NCBI RefSeq assembly: GCF_014197015.1
Contig: NZ_JACIET010000001.1
Location: 2,170,001 to 2,234,000 of the forward strand
Length of the DNA stretch: 64,000 nt
Origin: Niveibacterium umoris
Lineage (GTDB): Bacteria > Pseudomonadota > Gammaproteobacteria > Burkholderiales > Rhodocyclaceae
Direction: 5' to 3'
The notes below the pieces were generated by a model. That model saw only the letters and a list, made by a program, of their open reading frames with translations, was not told where the DNA came from and made no database searches. The position numbers and the translations under genes are program-made. This document shows, one piece after another, positions 9,357-18,954 of this stretch (position 1 is the first letter of the stretch; the number at the start of each line of letters is the position of its first letter).

Positions 9357-9466
9357 CCACAAGACAAAGGTCGCCGCACGGATTGGCAGCCTTGACAGCG
9401 GTCAGCGCGGCGTCAGCCGCATGCGCGACAATGGCGCCAAATGCGCCCCCGTGAGTGAAAACCGCC

Positions 9467-10237
9467 ATGACGAACTACCTGCTTGCCGACAGCCCGACCG
9501 ACCACTTCTCGCCACTGGCACAGGGTTACGTGCTGTTCCGCCCGCGTTACCCGCGCTCGCTGTACGACTACCTGCTCGCCTGGGTGCCGCATCACGAACT
9601 CGCCTGGGACGCCGGCTGCGGCAGCGGACAGGCTACGCTGGATCTGGCCGAGCGCTTCGACCATGTGGTCGGCACCGACATCAGCGAGGCGCAGATTGCC
9701 GCCGCACCGGCCCATCCGAAAATCGAATGGCGGGTCGCCCCCGCCGAAGCGAGCGGGCTTGCCGATGAAAGCGTCGACCTGGTGACCTGCGCGCAGTCGC
9801 TGCACTGGTTCCCGCTCGAAGCCTTCTACGCCGAAGCGAACCGTGTGCTGGTGCCGGGCGGCGTCATCGCGGCGTGGACCTACGGCACGGTGGAAGTCGA
9901 TCACGAAGCGATCAACACCCTGGTGCAGGCCTTCCGCACCGAGACCCTCGGCGCGCTGTGGAACCCGGAGCGCGCCCACGTCGACACCCGCTACGCACAG
10001 CTCGCCTTCCCCTTCGAGGAAGTGCAGACGCCGCCTTACACGCTGTCGGTGGAATGGACACTGGCCCAGCTGCTCGGCTACCTGCGCAGCTGGTCGGCCT
10101 GTGGCCGCTACGTTGCGATGTATGGCAACGACCCGACCGAGGCGCTCGCCCAGAAACTGCTCGCGGCATGGGGACATCCGCAGGAAACGATCTCGATCAG
10201 CTGGCCGCTGACCCTGCGCATCGGGCGCAAGGCCTGA
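9467..10237 (+). CDS. Class I SAM-dependent methyltransferase
   Basis: A 256-residue soluble methyltransferase. Motif I is AWDAGCGSGQATL, the acidic residue ending beta-strand 2 is in VVGTDISEAQI, and a post-I motif is SVDLVTCAQSLHWF. The overall look, with FRPRYPRSLYDYL at the N-terminus, is of the UbiE/trans-aconitate methyltransferase group; the acceptor is unknown. The frame opens at GTG 9455, but I prefer ATG 9467. It is monocistronic, between argP and the convergent DUF4124 gene. Confidence 0.85.
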   Translation: MTNYLLADSPTDHFSPLAQGYVLFRPRYPRSLYDYLLAWVPHHELAWDAGCGSGQATLDLAERFDHVVGTDISEAQIAAAPAHPKIEWRVAPAEASGLADESVDLVTCAQSLHWFPLEAFYAEANRVLVPGGVIAAWTYGTVEVDHEAINTLVQAFRTETLGALWNPERAHVDTRYAQLAFPFEEVQTPPYTLSVEWTLAQLLGYLRSWSACGRYVAMYGNDPTEALAQKLLAAWGHPQETISISWPLTLRIGRKA

Positions 10238-10292
10238 TTCCCGCCCAACACCAGGGCGCCCGACGGACGCCCTGCCAAGGCAACCGGCGCTG

Positions 10293-10685
10293 TCAGCAGC
10301 CGTAGTACTTCAGCGCGATCTGGTTCTGCTCGATCATCTTGGCGCGCAGGGCGCGCTCATCGCCGGTCTTGAGCGCATTACCGCTCGGCGAATTTTCCAG
10401 CTTCACCTGCTCGGCACGCAGGTCATCGCAGACCTTCTTGCGTTCGCGCTCGCGTGCCTCATCTTCCTTCGCCTTGGCCGCCTTGGTGTCGCCCTTGGGA
10501 TTGACCGACGTTTCAGGGGCCGTTACGCCCGAGGGGCGGGTAATCGAGACAGAGCTGGCGTCCGCGCTGGGCGGCGGCTGATCGCTGTAATGCACCTTGC
10601 CGTTTGCGTCGACCCACTTGTAGACCCCGGCAAGCGCGGGCAGCGCGGCGGCACAGCACAGGATTGCGATCAACAGTCTGGACAT
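10293..10685 (-). CDS. DUF4124 domain-containing exported protein
   Basis: A 130-residue protein with a Sec signal peptide (MSRLLIAILCCAAALPALA) followed directly by the DUF4124 core GVYKWVDANGKVHYSDQPPP. The C-terminal half is a charged Lys/Glu-rich helix (KAKEDEARERERKK) with two Cys residues. DUF4124 proteins are abundant in beta- and gammaproteobacteria with no assigned biochemical role. The start ATG has AAGGG upstream at good spacing. Confidence 0.85.
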   Translation of the reverse strand: MSRLLIAILCCAAALPALAGVYKWVDANGKVHYSDQPPPSADASSVSITRPSGVTAPETSVNPKGDTKAAKAKEDEARERERKKVCDDLRAEQVKLENSPSGNALKTGDERALRAKMIEQNQIALKYYGC

Positions 10686-10771
10686 GGCAAAGCCCTTGGA
10701 TCCTCAGATGCCCTGATGTTAACCCCTGCGAGCGGGCCGCGCACCTGACGCGCAACCCGCCATCGCAGCGC

Positions 10772-12838
10772 TTACCAGACGCGGCAGCGCCTGGCCTTCA
10801 CCATCGCCTGCCCCGCCTTGCAGGCAAATGCCTGCTGGAACTCGGGCATGTTCGCCGCTACCCCGTTGATGCGGTACTTGCCCGGCGAATGCGGGTCGGT
10901 CATCGCATGGATACGAAGCTCTTCCGGGCGCGTCGCTTCGCACGCCCATTGCGCGAAGCCGACAAAGAAGCGCTGATCAGGCGTCAGACCGTCGCGCGAC
11001 TCCAGCGCCTTTCCGGCAACCTCCGCCTTCCAGGCGGACCACGCCAGGATCATGCCGCCGAGGTCGGCGATGTCTTCGCCCAGCGTCAGGCGGCTGTTGA
11101 TCTTGATGTCGTCCACCACGACGTACTTCGCGTACTGATCGACGATGCACTGCGCGCGCTCTTCGAAGGCCTTGGCGTCACGTCGCGACCACCAGTCACG
11201 CAGACGCCCCTGGCCGTCGAAGTGTCGGCCCTCGTCGTCGAAGGCGTGCGTCAGTTCGTGCCCGATCGTGCCACCGGTATTGCCGTAGTTCGGCGCATCG
11301 TCCAGCTTCGGGTCGTACAAGGGCGGCTGCAGCACCGCGGCCGGGAAGTTGATGTCGTTCATCTGCGGGTTGTAGTAGGCGTTGACCGTTGACGGCGTCA
11401 TGTCCCATTCGCCGCGATCGAGCGGCTTGCCGATCTTCGCGAACTGGCGCTGTGCCTCGAAGCGGCTGCCTCGCACCACATTGCCTGCGTAATCGCCGCG
11501 CGAGACGACGAAGGCATCGTAGTTGCGCCACTTGTCCGGGTAGCCGATCTTGTTGACGATCGCCCGCAGCTTTTCCTGCGCCCGCGCCTTGGTTTCCTTG
11601 CTCATCCAGGGCAGGCTGTCGATGTCCTTGGCCATCGCCTCTTCGATCTGCTGCGTCATGCGCTGTGTCTGCGCCTTGAGCTCTGCGCTGAAGGCGCGAC
11701 TGACAAACTCCTGCCCGAGCGCCTCGCCCAACTGCTGATCGGCCAGCATCACACAGCGCTTCCAGCGCGGTTTCTGTTCGGGCGTCCCCAGCAGGGTCTT
11801 GCCGTAGAAGGCAAAGCTCTCGTCCACGAAGACTTTGGACAGGTGCGGCGCGAAAGCGCGCGCCGCATGCCAGCGCAGGTAGGTCTTCTGCGCTTCCAGG
11901 GGCTCCTGCGTGAGCAGTGCGTCGAGCCGGCGATAGAACTTCGGCTCGGTCACGTTGAACTGCTCCAGCTCGCGCAGCTGCACGCCAGCCAGGTAGCCCG
12001 ACCAATCGAAATGCGGTGTCAGTGCCTGCAGTTGCCTGGCATCCATCGGGTGGTGCTGCTTGATCGGATCGCGCAGATCGACGCGCGACAGCGAAGCGCG
12101 CGCCAGCGCAGTCTCGATCCGCATCACGTCGGCGGCATTGCGCTCGGCTTGCGCCACGTCGTCGCCGAGCAGCACGAACATGCGCGCGATGTGTTCGATG
12201 TACTGCTTGCGCAAGGCGCGATTGCGTTCGTCGGTCTTCAGATAGTTGTCGCGATCGGGCAGGCCGAGTCCGCCAGCGGCCGCAAACGCGATCACGCGGT
12301 CGGCGTCTGCAAAATCCTGTGCCGCGAAGAAACCGAAGAACGGGCTAGCGCCGGGTAGATCCTGGTGAAGCTCCGCCAGCAGGGCGGGCAACTCGCGATG
12401 TGACTGCAGCGCATCGATGCGCTTGAGCACAGGCGCCATCGGCGTCGCGCCTGACGCCTCGACGTGCGCTTCGTCCATGCACGCGGCGAAGTAGTTGCCG
12501 AGCTTCTGCTGCAGGGGCGTGTTGCCGTTCTTCGCATCGGCAAGGCGTTGCAGGATGCCCCACTGGAAACGCTGCCCGTCCGCAGCCAGCTTGCTATAGA
12601 CGCTCCAGTGCGATTGATCGGCCGGAATCGGGTTGTTCTTGATCCAGTTACCGCAGGCGTACTGGTAGAGGTCTTCGCAGGGATTCGCATCGCGATCCAT
12701 CGCGCTGACGTCGAGACTGGGCGTGTACGGCATGGCGTCGAGCGGCGTTTGCGAGGCGGGATCGGCGGCATGTGCGGAAACGAACACGACCGTCAGCGCC
12801 ATCAGCGCGGCGACGCTGCGTGCGGCAAGGGTTTGCAT
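10772..12838 (-). CDS. M13 family zinc metallopeptidase (neprilysin/PepO-like)
   Basis: A 688-residue exported endopeptidase. It begins with a signal peptide ending AHA-AD, then the N-terminal M13 domain (NPCEDLYQYACGNWI). The C-terminal catalytic domain has the zinc motif HELTH at 527-531 and the third-ligand motif GEDIADLGG about 60 residues later, and ends CRVW, a typical M13 terminus. ATG 12838, with GGAG eight bases upstream, was chosen over the longer frame to 12913 because it places the signal peptide at the start. M13 enzymes cleave short peptides in the periplasm or outside the cell; the substrate here is unknown. Confidence 0.93.
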   Translation of the reverse strand: MQTLAARSVAALMALTVVFVSAHAADPASQTPLDAMPYTPSLDVSAMDRDANPCEDLYQYACGNWIKNNPIPADQSHWSVYSKLAADGQRFQWGILQRLADAKNGNTPLQQKLGNYFAACMDEAHVEASGATPMAPVLKRIDALQSHRELPALLAELHQDLPGASPFFGFFAAQDFADADRVIAFAAAGGLGLPDRDNYLKTDERNRALRKQYIEHIARMFVLLGDDVAQAERNAADVMRIETALARASLSRVDLRDPIKQHHPMDARQLQALTPHFDWSGYLAGVQLRELEQFNVTEPKFYRRLDALLTQEPLEAQKTYLRWHAARAFAPHLSKVFVDESFAFYGKTLLGTPEQKPRWKRCVMLADQQLGEALGQEFVSRAFSAELKAQTQRMTQQIEEAMAKDIDSLPWMSKETKARAQEKLRAIVNKIGYPDKWRNYDAFVVSRGDYAGNVVRGSRFEAQRQFAKIGKPLDRGEWDMTPSTVNAYYNPQMNDINFPAAVLQPPLYDPKLDDAPNYGNTGGTIGHELTHAFDDEGRHFDGQGRLRDWWSRRDAKAFEERAQCIVDQYAKYVVVDDIKINSRLTLGEDIADLGGMILAWSAWKAEVAGKALESRDGLTPDQRFFVGFAQWACEATRPEELRIHAMTDPHSPGKYRINGVAANMPEFQQAFACKAGQAMVKARRCRVW

Positions 12839-12984
12839 GCAAGAGACTCCAAAGGACGCGGCGCGCATCGCCCGGTCGATCCGGCGTTCGCTGCGCTGCG
12901 GGGCGCCACGCAAGGCGGCAACAGGCCCGGATTATTGCCGATCGGCCGCGCCCGCGTTTTTCAAGCTGCGACCGCTTGATACAT

Positions 12985-13986
12985 TCAGAAGCGCAATTCG
13001 CTGGTGTCACGCGGCGGCAGCTTCGCCAGCAGGCGCCCGAGCGCGCCATCGACCTCCGCAGCCATGCGCGCGGGCGGAATCCGTGCGATCTGCGCAAGGC
13101 TGCGCCCTTCGGCGAGCCACAGCCCGACCACTTTCCAGCCCACGTAGTAGGCCTCGCGCTCAAGCCCGGTGCTGCCGTGCCCGACGGTAACGCGTGCCAG
13201 CGTGTCAGCGTCGTCGCGGGTCAGCAGCGGCCGGAAGGACTCGTAGATCTGCCGTTGCATGCCCTCGGCCGCGCGCAGCCAGCCGGGCGTGACCTCGACA
13301 TAGCGCTCCACCCGCGCACCGGGAACGAGGGCCTGCGACGCGTGCATCGCCAGTCCCTCCGACAACGCGGTCGCCGCTACCGATTGAGCCCCCTCGCCTT
13401 CCAAGGCCCCCAGCGTGATGTGTACCGCATGCGTCAGTTCGTGGGCCGCGACGATCGCACGGTGTTCCGGGCTATCGTCGATCGGAATCGCGACCCGCAC
13501 TTCGCCGCGGTTGCCAATCGTGAACGCGGTGCCGTCGAGAAAGCCGACGTAGGCGGTGATCCGCAAATGCATCGGCTGGTCGAGCTTGAGCAGTTCGGCC
13601 GCTGCGCGCGCCTGGCGTTCGGGCGCCGGCCGCATGCCGCCGTAGCCCGCGACGATGCGATCCATCGCCTCCGGATAGTGCGGCCAGGCCTCCGCCAGCA
13701 GCGCACGCGCCTGGGCCTCGCCGTCCGGCCCGCTCGGCAAGGCGCCGAATCCGTATTGCCGGGTCCACAGCGTCCAGCGTTGCGCCTCGCTGATGCCGGG
13801 CTTGTTGGCGTCGTTGTAAAACCCGATGAAGCGTTCGGACAGGTCGTTGATCGACACATGCACGTAGTCGGCGGGCGCGGCACGCCCAGGCGCCGCCTTG
13901 CCTTTCCTGGCGGCGGACGCATCCGCCGCCGCGAGGACACACACAAACGCGAAGAGCGCGCAGACAAATCGGTGAAGCAGTTTCAT
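12985..13986 (-). CDS. Putative exported gluzincin-type metallopeptidase
   Basis: A 333-residue exported protein with a signal peptide (MKLLHRFVCALFAFVCV, cleavage near DASA-A). It contains HELTHAVH, with the HExxH motif at 182-186, and about 25 residues later SEGLAMHAS, whose Glu is well placed to be the third zinc ligand of a gluzincin. I do not recognise the family; it resembles DUF2268-like predicted zinc proteases in layout. Start ATG 13986 gives the signal peptide at the N-terminus; the longer frame to 14046 is unlikely. It follows the M13 gene on the same strand but is upstream by 146 bp and probably separately expressed. Confidence 0.6.
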   Translation of the reverse strand: MKLLHRFVCALFAFVCVLAAADASAARKGKAAPGRAAPADYVHVSINDLSERFIGFYNDANKPGISEAQRWTLWTRQYGFGALPSGPDGEAQARALLAEAWPHYPEAMDRIVAGYGGMRPAPERQARAAAELLKLDQPMHLRITAYVGFLDGTAFTIGNRGEVRVAIPIDDSPEHRAIVAAHELTHAVHITLGALEGEGAQSVAATALSEGLAMHASQALVPGARVERYVEVTPGWLRAAEGMQRQIYESFRPLLTRDDADTLARVTVGHGSTGLEREAYYVGWKVVGLWLAEGRSLAQIARIPPARMAAEVDGALGRLLAKLPPRDTSELRF

Positions 13987-14152
13987 GAAGGCAGGCCGGA
14001 ATTGGAGAAGCCTGCGCATCCTGCCCGCCGCACCCGCACTTGTCACCCGCCGGCCAAGGAGAATTGCAAGCGAATGCTGGCGCCGCGCCGCACTGGCCCC
14101 GATACGTCACGCCCCACTCAAGCCAGCCCCCCGCCTGGTCGATAATGGGCAG

Positions 14153-16897
14153 ATGACACGCGCCGCCACCGACACCTCGCCCCCTGCCGATCCGGCGCTC
14201 GGCAGCCTCGCTTCCTATGCCGCCTTGCGACGCGCACTGGCCACGTTGCTGGCGCTTTACGGCATCACGGCCATGGTCGTCGCCTGGCTGCCGACGACCC
14301 AGTCCGGCTGGGCCAGCAGCCTCCTGCATCCGACCGCCGGCGGCATGGCGCTCACCGGCGCCATCGCGCTGTGGGGCGGCGCCCTCTTTCCGAATGCCGT
14401 GCGCGCGACGATTGCCGCCGGCGTCGTGACATGCCTGGCGCCGCTCGTGCTGCTCGCACCCGGCACTGCCGGCGCGGCATGGCCCGCCGACGCGTCGGGC
14501 TGGCCCGCGTGGCTGATGCTGGCGGGCTGGATGCTGGTGCTCGTCAGCAGCCCCCACACGCCGCGCTGGGCCGGGCGGCTTCAATCACTCGGCGCCGGCA
14601 GCATGATGGCAGGCGGTGCGCTCTTGATTGGCGGCGCCTACCTGCGCCTCGATCTGTTCTACGGCCTGCCGCAGCTTGCCGCACGCCCGCTGCCTGTGGG
14701 CTTCGCCTGCGCGGGGCTGGGCATGCTGCTGATGCGCCAGCGCTCCGGCGCACAAGCCATCGCACGGCGCGAGGAATTGCTGATCTCGCGCATCGGACTC
14801 GCCGTGCTCGCGGTGATCGCCTTCGCAAGCAGCCTGGTGAGTTTCGTCGCACTGCAGGACAAACTCGAGTCCGCGCTCAACCAGCAACTGCATGTCACGC
14901 TGCAGAACCGTCAGTTCATCTTCTACACCGCACTCGATGCCGCCCACCTGAACGCGGCGCCGGTGCTCGACGACACCGTGCTGGCAGGCGCCATCGAGCG
15001 TGCCCGTGCCGGCTCGCCTGCGAGCGAAGACCTGATTCGCCTCGTGGACAGCAAGCTGCCGCCGGTGAGCCCGACACAGACCGCCCGTTCCGACATCGCG
15101 CGCGCAATCGAAGTGCGCAACGCGACTGGCGTGCTTGCCCGCCAGGGCGACTTCCTCACCGGCACCGCCGTGTGGTCGAACACGCGCAAGCGCAGCGAAG
15201 TGACCCTGATGTGGCAGGCCGGCGTGCCCTACCTGCAACAGCGCCTGCGGATCGACAACATGCAACGCGCAGAGGTCGGCGAAATCGTCATCCAGCAAGG
15301 CATGCCAGCCTGGGAGGCACTGGTGGATTCGGCGGCCGACCTTGGCGACACCGCCACCATGTTCCTCTGCGGTATCCGCGACAGCCAGATCCGCTGTCTG
15401 CGTTCGCGCCACCCCGAAGCCCTGTGGTCACCCGGCAATGCGGAATTGCGCGAGCGCATCGAAAGTTCGGCGCTGTATGGCGAAATGAGCGCGGCCAGCA
15501 CGCCGAGCTTCGTGCACGGGCCTGACGGCCGCCTGGTGATGCTGGCGCACCGCCCGCTCGGCCGCCTCGACCTCGCGAAAAAGGTCGCCAGCAATGGCCT
15601 TGCGATCCTGATTACCGAAGACCCGGCCGAGTTCTACGCGCCGATCCGCACCCAGCTCAACCGTGTGGTGCTGATCGCGCTGCCAGTGATCCTGCTCGGC
15701 GGGCTGCTGCTCGGCTCGCTGGTGCGGCCGCTGGTACGCGCCCTGCGCAGCAACGAAGCGCGCTTTCGCGAACTCACCGAACTGTCGTCCGACGGCTACT
15801 GGCAGATGGATGCCCGGCTGCGTTTCGTCGACATCGTCGGCCGCGGTTTCGACCGCTCGCGCATTCGGATCGAGGACTGGCGCGGACGCCGCATCGAGGA
15901 CTTCCCGCTGCTGGCTGCAGACCGCGTCCGCGCTGCGGAGATCGCCCACGCGATGGCGCAGCGCCAGCCCTTCAGCAGCATCAGCCTGCGCTTACAGGAG
16001 GATGCGCAGGACCGGGTGAGCCACCTCGACTTTTCGGGCACCCCGCTGTTCGATGAGCACGGCACTTTCGTCGGCTACCGCGGCGTCTGCCTCGACATGA
16101 CCAAACGCCGGCTCGCCGAGCAGCAGTTGCAACAGGTGCAGGAAGAACTGCTGCGCACCGAAAAACTCGCATCGCTCGGCCGTCTCGTTGCCGGCGTCGC
16201 GCATGAACTCAACACCCCGCTTGGCAACGGTGTCACCGTGACCAGTGCGCTGGCGTCGGAACTGCGTGACTTCAATCGCGTCGCCCAGGCCGGCGCACTC
16301 AAGCGCAGCACGCTCAGCGATTTCGTGCTGCATGCCGAGCGCAGCATCGACCTGATCGAGCGATCGCTCGAACGCGCCACGCACATCGTGCATCAGTTCC
16401 GCGAGATATCCGCCAGCCACAGCAGCGACGAACGCCAAGGCTACGACCTGCGCACCCTCGTCGGCGAATTGCACCTGCAGTTCGATGCGCGCTGCCGCGC
16501 CGTGCAGGCGAGCTTCATCACCGAAGTCCCGCCTGACCTGAACATGGAAGGCTTCCCGCGGGCACTCGAACGGGCGCTCGCCAACCTGACGCAGAATGCC
16601 ATCACGCACGGATTCGCCGCACGCCCCGGTGGCAGCATCCGCATCAGCGCGAACGCGCTGGGCACGGACCGGGTGCGAATCACGGTTGCCGACGACGGAG
16701 AAGGCATGAGCGCCGCCACCCTCGCGCGTGCCTTCGAGCCCTTCTTCACCACCCGGCTTGGCACCGGTGGCAGCGGACTTGGCCTTTACATCGCCCACAC
16801 CCTGGTCAACGACGTTCTCGGCGGCACCCTCAAGCTTGAAAGCACCCCCGGCGAAGGCTGCACCGCGACGATCGAACTCCCGCGCGTCAGTCCCTGA
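14153..16897 (+). CDS. Membrane sensor histidine kinase with PAS domain
   Basis: A 914-residue kinase. The first 230 residues hold about six or seven hydrophobic helices. A large presumably periplasmic sensor region follows, then a helix near 504-524, a PAS domain at about 540-660 and a short coiled coil (LAEQQLQQVQEELLRTEKLASLG, core EELLRTEKLASLG). The HisKA phospho-site is H684 in GVAHELNTPLGN, and the HATPase domain has NAITHG (N-box), DDGEGM and GTGGSGLGLY. The AHELNTPLGN form is typical of kinases without a linked regulator, and none is adjacent. Ligand unknown. It converges with the GntR gene, overlapping it by 11 bp. Confidence 0.88.
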   Translation: MTRAATDTSPPADPALGSLASYAALRRALATLLALYGITAMVVAWLPTTQSGWASSLLHPTAGGMALTGAIALWGGALFPNAVRATIAAGVVTCLAPLVLLAPGTAGAAWPADASGWPAWLMLAGWMLVLVSSPHTPRWAGRLQSLGAGSMMAGGALLIGGAYLRLDLFYGLPQLAARPLPVGFACAGLGMLLMRQRSGAQAIARREELLISRIGLAVLAVIAFASSLVSFVALQDKLESALNQQLHVTLQNRQFIFYTALDAAHLNAAPVLDDTVLAGAIERARAGSPASEDLIRLVDSKLPPVSPTQTARSDIARAIEVRNATGVLARQGDFLTGTAVWSNTRKRSEVTLMWQAGVPYLQQRLRIDNMQRAEVGEIVIQQGMPAWEALVDSAADLGDTATMFLCGIRDSQIRCLRSRHPEALWSPGNAELRERIESSALYGEMSAASTPSFVHGPDGRLVMLAHRPLGRLDLAKKVASNGLAILITEDPAEFYAPIRTQLNRVVLIALPVILLGGLLLGSLVRPLVRALRSNEARFRELTELSSDGYWQMDARLRFVDIVGRGFDRSRIRIEDWRGRRIEDFPLLAADRVRAAEIAHAMAQRQPFSSISLRLQEDAQDRVSHLDFSGTPLFDEHGTFVGYRGVCLDMTKRRLAEQQLQQVQEELLRTEKLASLGRLVAGVAHELNTPLGNGVTVTSALASELRDFNRVAQAGALKRSTLSDFVLHAERSIDLIERSLERATHIVHQFREISASHSSDERQGYDLRTLVGELHLQFDARCRAVQASFITEVPPDLNMEGFPRALERALANLTQNAITHGFAARPGGSIRISANALGTDRVRITVADDGEGMSAATLARAFEPFFTTRLGTGGSGLGLYIAHTLVNDVLGGTLKLESTPGEGCTATIELPRVSP

Positions 16898-17561
16898 GCG
16901 GCCCCTGGCGCTCCCCGGTGCAAACCGCGCGCAACTGCTGCGCCGCGTAGAACAGATCGCGCTCGATCGCTCGGCGCACGCCGGCGCTGTCGCCGCGCTC
17001 GACCGCCTCCACTACGTCCTCATGGGCGTCGTTGAGCCGCAGGGCAAAGGCGCTGTCCTCGAAGAGCTGGTTCGACACTGGCCCGACCTGCATCCACACG
17101 GTTTCAATCAGCTCCAGCAACAAGGGCGAGCCGCTCGCGCGGTAGAGGATCAGGTGAAAGCGCTCGTTGGCGTCGAGGTAGGCCTTGGCGTCGCCCGCGT
17201 CCAGCGCGGCGCGCATCGCGTCGGACAGCGCCCGCAGTTCCGCGCGACCGGCGTCGTCGAGCCGGTGCGCCCCCTTTTCGGCCGCCTCGCCTTCGAGCAT
17301 CAGCCGCACCTGCAGTACGTCGTCGAACTGCGCGCGCGACAGCTGTGGCACTGTCACCCCGCAGTTGGGCACGTTCACCAGCGCGCCCTCGGCGGCCAGC
17401 CGCTGCAGCGCGGCGCGTACCGGCATTTCACCCACCCCCAGCGCCTCGGCGACCTGGCGGATCTTGAGTCGCTCGCCCGGCACGAAACGCCCCACCGTCA
17501 GCCAGCCACGCAGGGTGGCGTAGGTGTCGTCCTGCAGGGTACTGCCGGCGGGCGTCTTCAT
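16887..17561 (-). CDS. GntR-family transcriptional regulator (FadR/FCD subgroup)
   Basis: A 224-residue regulator. The N-terminal winged helix is TYATLRGWLTVGRFVPGERL followed by KIRQVAEALGVGEMPVRAAL, and the C-terminal all-helical FCD-type domain carries DANERFHLILYRAS, containing residues of the usual metal/ligand site. It is the third gene of the glutamine synthetase-like/aminotransferase operon, 23 bp after the aminotransferase. It is therefore the obvious candidate to bind the palindromes ahead of that operon and to sense a pathway intermediate; this is inference from position. Confidence 0.85.
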   Translation of the reverse strand: MKTPAGSTLQDDTYATLRGWLTVGRFVPGERLKIRQVAEALGVGEMPVRAALQRLAAEGALVNVPNCGVTVPQLSRAQFDDVLQVRLMLEGEAAEKGAHRLDDAGRAELRALSDAMRAALDAGDAKAYLDANERFHLILYRASGSPLLLELIETVWMQVGPVSNQLFEDSAFALRLNDAHEDVVEAVERGDSAGVRRAIERDLFYAAQQLRAVCTGERQGPLRD

Positions 17562-17584
17562 GCGGTCGGGGGCTCCGGAAGATT

Positions 17585-18943
17585 TCAGGTGATTTCGCCC
17601 AGCACCGCGTCGAAACCGGCAACCAGACGATCGACATCGGCCTCGGTGGTGTCCGGGCACACCAGAATCATGTTGTGGAACGGCGTGATGAGCAAACCGC
17701 GGTTGAGCAGGTACAGGTGGATCACCTGCTCCAGTTCGCTGTCGAGAATGCGCTCGGCCTGACTGCCATTGCGTGGCGGTGTCGGTGCGAACTGGAACTC
17801 GGTGCGGGCGCCGACCTGCGTGACGCACCAGGGCGCGTCGCGGCGCTCGATCACACCGCGCAAGCCCGCGGCAAGCCGCTCGGCGAGCGCGAACATGTGG
17901 GTGTAGGCGGCATCAGTCATCACCTCGGCGAGCGTCGCACGCATCGCGGCCATCGCCAGCAGGTTCGCGGTCAGCGTGGTGCCGACGCCGCTGTGCCCGG
18001 GAGGCGCATTGCGCTTGGCGGCCTGCACCCGCGCGGCGAGTTCGGCCGAGAAGCCGTACACCGCGCAGGGCACGCCGCCGCCGACCGGCTTGCCGAGCAC
18101 GAAGGCATCCGGCGCGAGGCCATGGGCGCGGGTATAGCCGCCGGGGCCGGTGCTGATGGTGTGCGTCTCGTCGATCACCAGCAGGCTACCGTGGCGGCGG
18201 ATGATCGCCTGCGCCGCCTGCCAGTAGCCGGGCTCGGGCAGCACCATGCCGATGTTGGTCATCGCCGGCTCGGCCAGCACGCAGGCGACATCGCCGTCGG
18301 CCAGCGCGGCTTCGAGTGCGGCGAGGTCGTTGAACTCCACGACGCGGGTGTGCTGCGTGAGGTCATACACCTGGCCCAGCAGGCTGTCGCGCTGTCGCGG
18401 TCTTCCATCGACCAGATCCACGAACACATCGTCGACCGTGCCGTGGTAGCACCCGTTGAACACCAGCACCTTGCTGCGCCCGGTAGCCGCACGTGCCCAG
18501 CGCAGCACGAAGCGGTTGGCGTCGGTCGCGGTCATCGCGAACTGCCAGAACGGCAGCCCGAAGCGGCGTGCGAGTTCGCGCGACACCCACACCGCGTCCT
18601 CCGACGGCAGCATCGCCGTGAAGCCCTTGGCACCCTGATCTGCCAGTGCATGCGCGACCGGCTCCGGCGCATGGCCGAACATCGCGCCGGTGTCGCCAAG
18701 GCAAAAGTCTGTGTAGTCGAAACCATCCACGTCGCGGAAGCGCGCACCCTTGGCACGATCCACGTACAGCGAGAAGGGTGTGGACCAGTCGTTCATCCAG
18801 TGCAGTGGCACGCCGAATGCCATGTGTTCGGCGGCCTGTTGCGAGAGCGCGCGCGAACGCGGGCGGCGCGCGGCGAAAAGCTCGCGTTCGGCCGCGAACA
18901 GCGCCTGCGCCTTGTCCCAGTTGATACCGTGGCGGGTGGTCAT
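17585..18943 (-). CDS. Class III PLP-dependent aminotransferase, GSA-aminomutase-like
   Basis: A 452-residue PLP enzyme of fold type I, subgroup III. Conserved elements are FCLGDTGAMFGHAPEPV, the PLP-phosphate region NGCYHGTVDD, the Asp of IDETHTIS that contacts the pyridine nitrogen, and the Schiff-base lysine in VLGKPVGGGVP. It resembles glutamate-1-semialdehyde aminomutase in sequence but its neighbours point to amine or amino acid catabolism rather than heme synthesis. Start ATG 18943 has GGAG eight bases upstream and lies 11 bp after the glutamine synthetase-like stop. It presumably transaminates an amine or amino acid processed by that partner; the substrate is unknown. Confidence 0.85.
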   Translation of the reverse strand: MTTRHGINWDKAQALFAAERELFAARRPRSRALSQQAAEHMAFGVPLHWMNDWSTPFSLYVDRAKGARFRDVDGFDYTDFCLGDTGAMFGHAPEPVAHALADQGAKGFTAMLPSEDAVWVSRELARRFGLPFWQFAMTATDANRFVLRWARAATGRSKVLVFNGCYHGTVDDVFVDLVDGRPRQRDSLLGQVYDLTQHTRVVEFNDLAALEAALADGDVACVLAEPAMTNIGMVLPEPGYWQAAQAIIRRHGSLLVIDETHTISTGPGGYTRAHGLAPDAFVLGKPVGGGVPCAVYGFSAELAARVQAAKRNAPPGHSGVGTTLTANLLAMAAMRATLAEVMTDAAYTHMFALAERLAAGLRGVIERRDAPWCVTQVGARTEFQFAPTPPRNGSQAERILDSELEQVIHLYLLNRGLLITPFHNMILVCPDTTEADVDRLVAGFDAVLGEIT

Positions 18944-18954
18944 GGCGCAGCTCC

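Noticed and set aside
10252-10274. Terminator between the methyltransferase and DUF4124 genes
   Set aside because: A 7-bp inverted repeat CAGGGCG/CGCCCTG exists, but there is no T tract on either strand and the stem is short.
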